Shown: positions 28,401-35,053 of the stretch, piece after piece
How the letters are laid out: each line of letters begins with the position of its first letter
Numbering within the stretch: position 1 is the stretch's first letter
Notes under the pieces: model-generated
Seen by the model: only the letters and a program-made list of their open reading frames with translations
Told to the model about the DNA's origin: nothing
The model's database searches: none
Translations under genes and position numbers: made by a program
Assembly: GCA_902768735.1 (NCBI GenBank)
Contig: CACXMK010000003.1
Location: forward strand, 46,870-110,869
Direction: 5' to 3'
DNA: 64,000 nt
Source of the DNA: an uncultured Lachnospiraceae bacterium
GTDB taxonomy: Bacteria; Bacillota; Clostridia; Lachnospirales; Lachnospiraceae

Positions 28401-28597
28401 GCAGTTGCACTCAGAAGAGCATCCTTCAGGGAGCTGTCCTCGTAAAAGTTCTTCGAGAGCACAGCAAGAAGTGTATCCCCTTTCTCAGGGGTACCCTCGA
28501 TTGCAGTGATGCCTTTCTCTCTGAGAGCATCTATGATAGGGGATACGTTATCCTTATCAGCTTTGGCAAGAAGGAGTCTGACAGTCCGGCCATTCAT
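25493..28597 (-). CDS. TIR-like, transmembrane, leucine-rich-repeat protein (degenerate TIR)
   Basis: A 1034-residue receptor-like protein. Residues 1-115 form a degenerate TIR-like or SEFIR-like fold: VRLLLAKADKDNVSPIIDAL, LLAVLSKNFYED, and LPLQIDKEKMP match TIR strands A, C and D, but the WYDEG segment is lost and the TIR glutamate is replaced (near Ala60; Asp59 is adjacent). KKSR then a helix at 121-141 predicts the N-terminus inside and the rest outside. Residues 195-1030 carry many irregular 21-24-residue leucine-rich repeats of internalin type (LSGLNKL, LEELELRRLENLEDISVIG, LTGLQSLELYLQPLESLEG). The ATG follows AGGAGG. Function unknown; likely surface ligand sensing (inference). Confidence 0.72.
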   Translation of the reverse strand: MNGRTVRLLLAKADKDNVSPIIDALREKGITAIEGTPEKGDTLLAVLSKNFYEDSSLKDALLSATAFNGESVLPLQIDKEKMPEDLRNAIYARNILSAVGREPGLVADRIIEALPAKKSRLPILLAAGGVVLLAIFVFLFAKGMQGSTNNAEETAAEEVLQEPEIPYPLPAGLTEKELAEISCVVIIGEHFKYYTNADRLTSATISFSWGQMLYELANESGEGNPADRRWYWNEDGSEVTRTSYDLRFLSLMPNLEDLQMAEVDVADAPDLSGLNKLIAMSAMDCDLGEISWITNTGIQRIQLRCDTDYSVLGKCTNLQQVTLDTTGTRPLDFSYFSPATLKKLTLNASGREGYVDLSGLSKCEKLEEVSLTAVPVRSLAFLEGKNSIEELELRRLENLEDISVIGSLSSLRELTIDNCSSVQDYSTIGKCSALERLTIMSGDRRRLRDVSFVGGLKKLIDINLSGADLSDLDFLKECADGRDEISRFSFVGSVGDYSGLGAFRKYTSLTLDPDNAQDFDRIASCMENIEVDYLTLRRLDRVELSMLPKLSMQLILERCGITDLSTMPEDWKAPYLTLQNCMVLRSLEGLQNQSVIGNNRGVLTIYNCPRLSDFDALSGMRLSKLEITGGFTLPSMADVRTSELNLDSVEEVKDLSFLEGMDNSNECSFKLVGLEVNNLKPLERFKGLTITVSPELEEQALDLVKAGNFVKYQIEYPQGGWELDRSGFSLLSLDELETLPDAMLRHVKRIAIAGDMVIDSESCEIRERWDNGSGSPKIVVYDHNTNEETTIEPGPVTDIRFLEKLTGLQSLELYLQPLESLEGIQNFRELASLNIVRCYELTDFSSVFTLQDLQRLSLRGSNADSIQGVQNLTILRELDIMGTKVSDLSPLTECDFSEAAGDGGFSLRLDGNMIEDFSPLASIPVYNSLEIHNTDAERFLSFLEGKEIRWFLAGNAFTKESSAEDLNALFAEFVEGHQGLRELHLQDNNGITDLTPLLSLEGLEFVKVTSNMEKAIESLEGQDVRFYLEIEQRW

Positions 28598-28644
28598 AGG
28601 TTTTCCTCCTATTTTGTCTATGCAGCTATATGATCATACTCTAT

Positions 28645-29820
28645 TCACGGAACGAGGACAACCGAAAAACCGGCATCCGCGCCCCAGAAAAGCGGCAGCA
28701 TATTTCGGCTGACAGTCACCGTCTGTAAGCGCGGCAGGCCGCTCAGAGCCGTCAGATCACTCACCTGTGTATGTTCCAGTCGCAGGATCTCCAGGCTGGG
28801 GAGATCTTCGAGCGCAGCAATACTCTCCACAGTGCTTCCCGCAAGACTGAGATCCTGCATGAGTACATGGGAACGAAGATCGCTAAGGTCCGCAAGCGGC
28901 TGACAGAGAAGCCCGAGTTTCTCGATCCTCACTGCGTATGGGAACAGTGACAGATCAGATACCTGTCCCCGGATCACCGGCGCACCGTTGACTCTGCAGA
29001 CGCCGTCTTCATCGAATGTGACTTTTTCAAGGCTTTTCAGCACCATATTTCCGCAGATATACAGCTGATCCAGCTCCGCCAGATCGCCTCTTATGATCTC
29101 ATCCTCTTTCATGTTAAGAGCGCTGCGTATCGCTTTCTCCTGATCAGCGTCAGGAAAAGATATGGCAAATAATCTCTCCGCTTCGCCCAGATCCACAACA
29201 TCGGGGACTGGCTCCTCCGGCTCCTTGTCAGTTTCCTCTGCCACAGATACTGATTCCTGTAGTTCCTCTTGCGGGAAGGGATTCCACAGGCCGCTTCTCA
29301 GCGCGCCAAGCGCGCCTGCGGAGACGGCAAAAAAGAGAAGTGATGCGACAAGACCGAGAGCCCCTTTGGGAAGGGATTCCGTAAAGGAGCGGTGAAATCG
29401 GCGCGAAACAAATCCGGACCGAAGGATCGCTTCCGCCCTTGCCGCAGCGTTATCGATCAGCGGGATCTCCTGTTTGCCCTGCAGGATCTCTTTCCAACGA
29501 TCATCCGGTTCCGCATCTTCAAGCCATACCACAAGAACAGGTTTCTTCATCCGGCAAGCGGTGCGCATCTCACTGTAGCAGTTCGGCGATTCCATAGCGC
29601 GTGCAGACAGAAAAAAGATCACTCTCTCGCAGTCCTGCATATGCCGCGCGATATTTGCCGGCCAGTCGCTTCCTGCCGGGATTCCCTCGTCATACCAGAG
29701 GCGCCAGTCTCTTTCGTGAAGGATACGGATCGTACTGACTACTTCTTCCGACTGAAGGTGGGCATAACTGATGAAGAGAAACGGGCGTGTACCCTCATAG
29801 GGTTTAAAAAAACGGCTCAT
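28645..29820 (-). CDS. TIR-domain, transmembrane, leucine-rich-repeat protein (intact TIR)
   Basis: A 391-residue protein with an intact-looking bacterial TIR domain (7-135): PYEG, FLFISYAH, LWYDEGI at 41-47, and SPNCYSEM with the conserved Glu84, the residue that acts in TIR NAD-cleaving enzymes. RRFHR then a helix at 153-174 anchors it with the TIR inside. A Glu/Pro-rich linker is followed by leucine-rich repeats (about 250-375: LEKVTFDEDG, LSLFPYAVRIEKLGL, LAGSTVESIAALEDLPSLE, LTALSGLPRLQTV). The ATG overlaps the previous stop by 4 bp and sits after GGAGG. It may cleave NAD+ or signal through TIR contacts; neither is shown. Confidence 0.8.
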   Translation of the reverse strand: MSRFFKPYEGTRPFLFISYAHLQSEEVVSTIRILHERDWRLWYDEGIPAGSDWPANIARHMQDCERVIFFLSARAMESPNCYSEMRTACRMKKPVLVVWLEDAEPDDRWKEILQGKQEIPLIDNAAARAEAILRSGFVSRRFHRSFTESLPKGALGLVASLLFFAVSAGALGALRSGLWNPFPQEELQESVSVAEETDKEPEEPVPDVVDLGEAERLFAISFPDADQEKAIRSALNMKEDEIIRGDLAELDQLYICGNMVLKSLEKVTFDEDGVCRVNGAPVIRGQVSDLSLFPYAVRIEKLGLLCQPLADLSDLRSHVLMQDLSLAGSTVESIAALEDLPSLEILRLEHTQVSDLTALSGLPRLQTVTVSRNMLPLFWGADAGFSVVLVP

Positions 29821-30653
29821 GTTCCCCCTCCCACAAGTTCAATGGTATACTCCCCTTCCGGGAGCGGTTCCTCCCCTAACAGCGCTTTCTGCGGAATCCG
29901 GATCTTTTGCAGCGACGGTAAAAGAGAGAGATCCTCCCAGTTCTCCGGCATACCGGACAAGGTTATAGCGGTGATCCCGAAAATTGTTTCTTCCGTAATG
30001 GGACCTTTACCGACTTCTTCCTTCACTGCCGAATAAAGAACAGGATCGCTGAATGTAACCTGCTCTATCGCCTCTGTTTCTGCGGGAGCGGCATTCCGGG
30101 CTCCGAGAAAGAAAAGAATCGTCATAACTATAGCAAGAATACAAAACAGCAGGGTCAGTTTACCGAAAATGCTTTTCCCGCCAGATTCGTCACTGATCTT
30201 TACAGGCTCTCCGAGCAGTTCCTGAGAAAACCCTTCCGCGTGAATGATCGCATCCACCAGCTGTTCCTCTCCTCTTAGATTGTACAGGGGGATGTGTGGT
30301 ATATTCTCTTTAAGGCCCATAGCCAGTCTCCGGTCTTTTCCATCCGGATCGAGGCAGAGAATGGGCGCATCGTCATTTTGGTTTACAAGAACATTGCTCT
30401 TGGTATTATGGTCGCCGCAGGCCTCATCTGTCAGATAAAGGAGCGTTAGCGCAGCGCCTCTGTAGCGGGCCTGGCGTCTCACCACCTCCTCCGGGCTGTC
30501 AGCGCGCCCCTGGTTGTACCAAACTCTGCATCCGCGCTCCAGTAGAGGGCGCAGGATTTCCCACACTTTCCCTCTGTCAGCCTCCGCAAAAGCCAGATAA
30601 ATATAGGACTCTTCCCCCTCATAGGGCGGATATTTTCTATAACAGTCGTACAC
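29817..30653 (-). CDS. TIR-like, transmembrane, short LRR protein (degenerate TIR)
   Basis: First gene of the array, 278 residues, GTG start 7 bases after GGAG. Residues 10-145 match the TIR of the next gene: both begin with PYEG, and RVWYNQG (43-49) replaces LWYDEG; the TIR glutamate aligns with Asn87, so catalysis is unlikely. A helix at about 163-184 (LLFCILAIVMTILFFLG) anchors the protein. The tail holds one or two leucine-rich-repeat units (ITAITLSGMPENWEDLSLLPSLQKIRIP). The short, inactive form may be a partner or regulator of the active protein (inference). Confidence 0.68.
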   Translation of the reverse strand: MYDCYRKYPPYEGEESYIYLAFAEADRGKVWEILRPLLERGCRVWYNQGRADSPEEVVRRQARYRGAALTLLYLTDEACGDHNTKSNVLVNQNDDAPILCLDPDGKDRRLAMGLKENIPHIPLYNLRGEEQLVDAIIHAEGFSQELLGEPVKISDESGGKSIFGKLTLLFCILAIVMTILFFLGARNAAPAETEAIEQVTFSDPVLYSAVKEEVGKGPITEETIFGITAITLSGMPENWEDLSLLPSLQKIRIPQKALLGEEPLPEGEYTIELVGGGT

Positions 30654-30687
30654 AGCTATACTCCGATCTTGTCAGCGTTATTTGAAT

Positions 30688-30717
30688 ATCATAACTCAGC
30701 TCTTGTCATATCGTCAA
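30688..30717 (-). promoter_or_regulatory. Promoter of the TIR-LRR operon
   Basis: Minus strand TTGACG, 18 bases, TATGAT, about 35 bases before the GTG start. It lies between the lipoprotein terminator and the array, so the array is an independent unit. Confidence 0.6.
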
Positions 30718-30723
30718 TTTCGC

Positions 30724-30752
30724 AAAAAAAGAGCGCCGCTTATAGAAGCGGC
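30724..30752 (-). terminator. Terminator of the lipoprotein gene
   Basis: GCCGCTT / AAGCGGC stem (30735-30752) with a 4-base loop, followed on the minus strand by GCTCTTTTTTT. Confidence 0.85.
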
Positions 30753-30774
30753 ACCCCTTTTCCCCGAATGAGAC

Positions 30775-31749
30775 TTATTCAATCTCCACATACGTATACT
30801 CGATGATATCTTCCCTATCCTGATCAATGCCCTTGGTGAAGCGGTGAACAGCCGTCGGATTATTGTTCTCATCTACTTCTTCAATTTCACCGTTGCAATC
30901 AAACGCAAGACCTGTATCTCCGCTATAAGACTCATACCCGATCACAGTTGTACCTTCGTATTTATAAACCATTTTCGTAGCATAGCTCTCTTCGTCGTCT
31001 GTTTTGGGATGGTCTTCACTATAATAAAAACTTACTGTCGCATACATTATTCCATCGGAAATAAATCCTTCCTCATAAGAAGAAATGCTGCCGTCGCTGT
31101 TGTAAAAATCGCATGTATACTGATCATCCGTATAGGAGTATTCTTTGTATTCGCCCGTGGGATTCTTATCTGCATCTAAAGAAACCTGCTTAAGGACGCG
31201 GCCAACTTCATCCAGTTCATTTTCATAATAGTTTTCGGTAACCTTATCATCTGAAGATTTGTTAGTGTTCTTATAATGAACCAGATTTCCATATTCATCA
31301 TATTCGTACTCGATCTCTACACTATAAGTTCCACTTCCATTCGACGATATTTCTAATACTCTGTTTCCTTTTTCATCATAATCATACTCATTTTGGCTAA
31401 AAACCACTTTCTCTCCGTCTACCAGGTCATAGACCATCATTGTTTTTACACGGACTTTTTTCTCTTTAGCCGGAGTATCCGTCGGCTCAACAGCAGCATC
31501 TGCCTGCGCTTCCGTCACCTGTCCCTCTGCAGCATCCATTTTTTCAGCCGATATATCCGTGGTCTCTGCAGCTGTGTCTGCCTGTGCTTCCTGCACCTGT
31601 TCCTCTGCAGCATCTTTTTCTTCAGTGGACTCAGTCTGCTGTGCCTCCCCTGTAGTTGCTGCGCCTGTACTTCCGGATCCTCCGCATCCTGTCAGTAACA
31701 GAAATACCATGGATGTCGCCAGCATCATGCCAACCAGTCTCTTTTTCAT
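30775..31749 (-). CDS. Secreted lipoprotein with YD-like repeats
   Basis: A 324-residue lipoprotein. The chosen ATG at 31749 lies 6 bases after AGGAGG; the signal ends with the lipobox LTGC. A Glu/Ala/Thr/Asp-rich linker holds an imperfect tandem copy (DAAEEQVQEAQADTAAETTD and DAAEGQVTEAQADAAVEPTD). The C-terminal 230 residues have tyrosine-aspartate rich strands spaced like RHS/YD units (YDYDEKGNRVLEI, YEYDEYGNLVHY, GRVLKQVSLD, YVEIE). No enzyme motif is seen. It is upstream of the TIR-LRR genes but has its own terminator. Confidence 0.75.
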   Translation of the reverse strand: MKKRLVGMMLATSMVFLLLTGCGGSGSTGAATTGEAQQTESTEEKDAAEEQVQEAQADTAAETTDISAEKMDAAEGQVTEAQADAAVEPTDTPAKEKKVRVKTMMVYDLVDGEKVVFSQNEYDYDEKGNRVLEISSNGSGTYSVEIEYEYDEYGNLVHYKNTNKSSDDKVTENYYENELDEVGRVLKQVSLDADKNPTGEYKEYSYTDDQYTCDFYNSDGSISSYEEGFISDGIMYATVSFYYSEDHPKTDDEESYATKMVYKYEGTTVIGYESYSGDTGLAFDCNGEIEEVDENNNPTAVHRFTKGIDQDREDIIEYTYVEIE

Positions 31750-31855
31750 TGTATTCCTCCTTGTCATATGTTTATAGAAACAATGCCATAATAGTAATTA
31801 TACGCTCATGCCACTGGTTTTAAAGGCAAAAGGTCGTACACCATATAGCCCTGGG

Positions 31856-31912
31856 CAAAAAAAGGAAAGGAGCAGCCGCGCTAAGATCATTACTTATCGC
31901 GGCTGCTCCTTT
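31856..31912 (-). terminator. Terminator of the small heat-shock gene
   Basis: A 15-bp perfect stem AAAGGAGCAGCCGCG / CGCGGCTGCTCCTTT (31866-31880 and 31898-31912), then CCTTTTTTT on the minus strand. Confidence 0.9.
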
Positions 31913-31985
31913 ACTAACTTAACAATATTCAGTTGCTATCGAAAAGCTACTTCTATCTTTTCACTCCTTATTTGATCACTCCATT

Positions 31986-32432
31986 TTACTGGATCTCGAT
32001 CTTCTTGGCTTCCTTCTCGGGAAGGGAATCTCTCTTCGGGAATTTGACTTCAAGTACGCCGTCGTTATAAGCTGCGTGGATATCCTCGTGAAGGACATTT
32101 GCTACGCGGAAGCTTCTGCTGTATGACTGCGTGTGTCTCTCCCTGCGAATGTATCTGGTATTCTTGTCCTCTTCCTTCTTCTCCTCGTTGTGGGAAGCGC
32201 TGATCGTAAGGATGTTGTCCTTAAGGTCGACATGGATGTCTTCTTTCTTAAAGCCGGGCAGCTCTGCCTGCAGGATATAGTTGCCGTCCTTTTCGATCAC
32301 ATCGGTATTGAAACCTGCAAAGGACTTCTCAAGTCCGCCGTCATCTAAAAATGCAGGGAAGAACGTTCCAAAATCTTCAAATGGATCTCTCCAGAAGTTG
32401 CTGTTTCTTGTAAAGATTGCGGGTGTGAACAT
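31986..32432 (-). CDS. Small heat-shock protein (Hsp20)
   Basis: ATP-independent holdase chaperone, 148 residues. The alpha-crystallin domain spans about 43-135: DVIEKDGNYILQAELPGFKK, IHVDLKDNILTISASH, YSRSFRVAN, the conserved AAYNDGVLEVKFPK, then a C-terminal K-I-E-I-Q extension resembling the I-x-I anchor. The ATG follows AAAGGAGG. It is a single-gene unit with a strong promoter. Confidence 0.94.
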   Translation of the reverse strand: MFTPAIFTRNSNFWRDPFEDFGTFFPAFLDDGGLEKSFAGFNTDVIEKDGNYILQAELPGFKKEDIHVDLKDNILTISASHNEEKKEEDKNTRYIRRERHTQSYSRSFRVANVLHEDIHAAYNDGVLEVKFPKRDSLPEKEAKKIEIQ

Positions 32433-32543
32433 ATCTATACCTCCTTTATCAGGTGAATTTACGCATTCGTTTTTCTTGACCCGGGAACTCTGATTCCGGC
32501 TCTCTGCCGTTTGTCTGTTCCTTTTGTTCTCTTTCTGATATAT

Positions 32544-32572
32544 GTTATACTATATATATAACAATTAGTCAA
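32544..32572 (-). promoter_or_regulatory. Promoter of the Hsp20 gene with a dyad
   Basis: Minus strand TTGACT, 17 bases, TATAAC. The -10 region carries a GTTATA...TATAAC dyad (32544-32562) that could be a repressor site. No CIRCE or CtsR consensus is seen. Confidence 0.7.
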
Positions 32573-32609
32573 CACCTTTTTTCAATTTTTTTCAAGATAT
32601 TCTCCGGGC

Positions 32610-32653
32610 AAAAAAAAGCAGGCTCTACGCTCAACGAAAAGCGTATTGCCTGC
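32610..32653 (-). terminator. Terminator of the M13 peptidase gene
   Basis: GCAGGC / GCCTGC outer stem (32618-32623, 32648-32653) and TACGCT / AGCGTA inside, then eight T on the minus strand. Confidence 0.85.
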
Positions 32654-32698
32654 CCTGTGTTATGCAGGTATGATCTTTGCCTGCATTATATGCCTGTA

Positions 32699-34963
32699 TT
32701 ACCAGACTTCCAGTCGATCCTGCGGCGCGAGATACATTGCGTCCCACATCGTCACATTATAGGTGTCGTAAAACTCCTGAAACTGCTGTACAACGACGTT
32801 TACCCTCAGGTAAGGGAGCGGATGTGTGTCCTGGGACAGTGAATAGTACTCGCTTCGAAGTGTTGTGATCGTTCTCCAGGTCTCTGCGAAATTTCTGAAG
32901 AACTTATCGTAATCAAACTCTTCTTCCTTTGCCGCTATCCTGAGAAGGATCTTCATCGCGACGAGGTCAGCGATCGCTTCCCCCTCGATCTGGGAGCCCA
33001 CGCAATAGGTATCCTGGAACGGCTCGATCTGATCGTAATACGCCGACAGCTTGTCCGCTCTTTTTGCAAAAGCAGCCTGATCCTCCTCTGTCCACCAGTT
33101 CCTGAAATTACCCTTTTCGTCGAACTGGCAGCCCGTCGTGTCAAAAGCGTGCGAGATTTCATGGGCGATCGTATCGCCGACGTTTGCAAACAGCTCTTCC
33201 CTGCTCATCCCGGGATTATACAGTTCGCCGCCGAGGATACCTCCGCAGATCGTGATCGCGTTCTGGGAAGGGTCGTAAAAAGCGTTGACCTGCTGCACTC
33301 TGGACGTCCAAATGTCACGGTCGACCTTCTGGTTAACTCTGGAGCGCATCCTCTGCACCCAGTAAGCGCCAACTTCGTCCTGTGCGGTAAAGAGATTTCC
33401 GCCCTCTTCAGAGCCGGCAAAATCCAGACCGCTGTCATCTTCCCATTTATCCGGTTTGGCGATCCTAAGCTGCAGGTGATCCAGTTTGTTGATCGCCTCT
33501 TTGCGTGTGGCTTCAGAGAGGAATGTCTCTTCGGAGAGCATGTTGCGGTACTCCGCCATGATCTCCCGGACGATCCCGGTCACTTCCTCTTTTGTCTCGT
33601 CCGTCACATAACGATCTGCATAAAGGTGCCCGATCTGCATCGGAAGGAAAGTATTGACCGCATCGCTTGCGGATTTCTCATCCGATTTTGTACCTACAGC
33701 ACCGCTGATGCCGTTGATCACTTTGTAGTAGATATCATAGCATCCCCTGTCAAGCAGAGTCGCGTAGTCCTGTGCCGTGTAGCAGATCAGATAGTCTTTG
33801 AGATTCTCGACATTAGACTCGTCATAAAGAACATCCATCGCCGCGAGCCAGTCCGGCTGTGTCAGGATATACGAGTCCGAGCCGTCTCCGCCGTACGCGG
33901 CGATCATCGCGCGGATCGGGAAATCTCCTGCTTCCGCTTCTAACTGCTCCATGGTCCTCGGATTGTTCTCTTTAACTATCGCGTTCCTGTCGCTCGCTTC
34001 CTCTGTTGTCATGATATACTTGGCGATGTCCTGTTCAAACGCAAAACACCCTTTTAAGATATCGGTTGCTTCACTGTCAGTAAATCCCAGCTCCACAAGA
34101 ATATGCCGGATCACTTCATCGTAATAGGGCTCCGCCATAGCGTCGGCTTCCGTCATCATTCCGTAATACATGGAATCCCCGAAGATCAGGTCGATCGGCA
34201 TGACATAGACAGCGTAGTAATCAGCGTTGTTCCAATCGACACCCACATCGCAGGTCAGAAGTTCGGTCGCCGATATCGCTGTCTCCGGTCTGCTCAGATA
34301 GGCCGTAAGGTCGTCCAGTGTCTGAACTTTGAAAAGAGGATCCAGCAGCTTTTTCAAAGGCTCAATGCCGAGCGCGTTCCTGTCATCCCAGTTGAGCCAC
34401 ATATTGTAGTATTTCTGTACGAGCTCCTGGTCGTGGATGAGCGCCTCGTCCGTCTCTTTCTCCGGATTCTGCAAAACATCAAGCAGCTGGGAGTCCACTT
34501 CGATCGCCCACTCAGTGATCGGATCATAGCTTGAATAGCCGTCAGGTATCTTTGTGCTGAGCATCCAGTCCCTGTTGACATGCAGATAGAAATCATCCTG
34601 CGGCGATGTTTCTGATGTGAGACGCGCCCATTCCTGGACGTCGGAATCGATCCATGTCGCGGGATCAACTCCTGCGATCCCCGTCCCCGTTCCGATTTCC
34701 TCAGCTTCCTCTCCGGGACCTCTCGGCTCCTCGCCCGATCCGCTGCCCGGTTCGTCTTTCGGCTCTTCCGCGGGTTCTTCTCCGGGTTCTCCCTGATCAC
34801 CGGCATTTCCATCATCCGTTGTCTGTGAGGTCACCGCCTCCCCTGAAGTGCTGCCTGCCGTGCTTCCCTCTCCCGCGCCCGGTTTGACCGAACAAGCCGC
34901 AAGGGAAAAAGCCATGATCAGTGCGAGTAATAACGCTGTGCTCTTTTTCGCCAAATTCTTCAT
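32699..34963 (-). CDS. M13-family zinc metallopeptidase lipoprotein
   Basis: Neprilysin/PepO-type peptidase that cuts small peptides outside the cell, 754 residues. ATG at 34963 lies 6 bases after GGAGG; the frame begins upstream at 35041. The signal ends with lipobox LAAC (Cys24), followed by a Gly/Glu/Pro-rich linker to about 95. M13 marks: N-terminal PQDDFYLHVNRDWML, NAFYDPSQNAITICGGIL, zinc motif HEISH in DTIAHEISHAFD, EGEAIADL for the third zinc ligand, and a C-terminal VW ending. Peptide or protein scavenging, or release of wall peptides, is likely. Family members in Clostridia are often surface lipoproteins. Confidence 0.93.
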   Translation of the reverse strand: MKNLAKKSTALLLALIMAFSLAACSVKPGAGEGSTAGSTSGEAVTSQTTDDGNAGDQGEPGEEPAEEPKDEPGSGSGEEPRGPGEEAEEIGTGTGIAGVDPATWIDSDVQEWARLTSETSPQDDFYLHVNRDWMLSTKIPDGYSSYDPITEWAIEVDSQLLDVLQNPEKETDEALIHDQELVQKYYNMWLNWDDRNALGIEPLKKLLDPLFKVQTLDDLTAYLSRPETAISATELLTCDVGVDWNNADYYAVYVMPIDLIFGDSMYYGMMTEADAMAEPYYDEVIRHILVELGFTDSEATDILKGCFAFEQDIAKYIMTTEEASDRNAIVKENNPRTMEQLEAEAGDFPIRAMIAAYGGDGSDSYILTQPDWLAAMDVLYDESNVENLKDYLICYTAQDYATLLDRGCYDIYYKVINGISGAVGTKSDEKSASDAVNTFLPMQIGHLYADRYVTDETKEEVTGIVREIMAEYRNMLSEETFLSEATRKEAINKLDHLQLRIAKPDKWEDDSGLDFAGSEEGGNLFTAQDEVGAYWVQRMRSRVNQKVDRDIWTSRVQQVNAFYDPSQNAITICGGILGGELYNPGMSREELFANVGDTIAHEISHAFDTTGCQFDEKGNFRNWWTEEDQAAFAKRADKLSAYYDQIEPFQDTYCVGSQIEGEAIADLVAMKILLRIAAKEEEFDYDKFFRNFAETWRTITTLRSEYYSLSQDTHPLPYLRVNVVVQQFQEFYDTYNVTMWDAMYLAPQDRLEVW

Positions 34964-35053
34964 ATCTGCCTCCGTCCTATAGTAATACCGCAAGGATATC
35001 ATCTCCACCTTACGTTTCTGCTGCCGCATTATCCCTTCCATCCCTTCCGGTAA

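Noticed and set aside
28645-30653. Phage or plasmid anti-phage island
   Set aside because: No integrase, transposase, tRNA or toxin gene is nearby, and flanks are house-keeping genes, so a mobile defence island is not supported.
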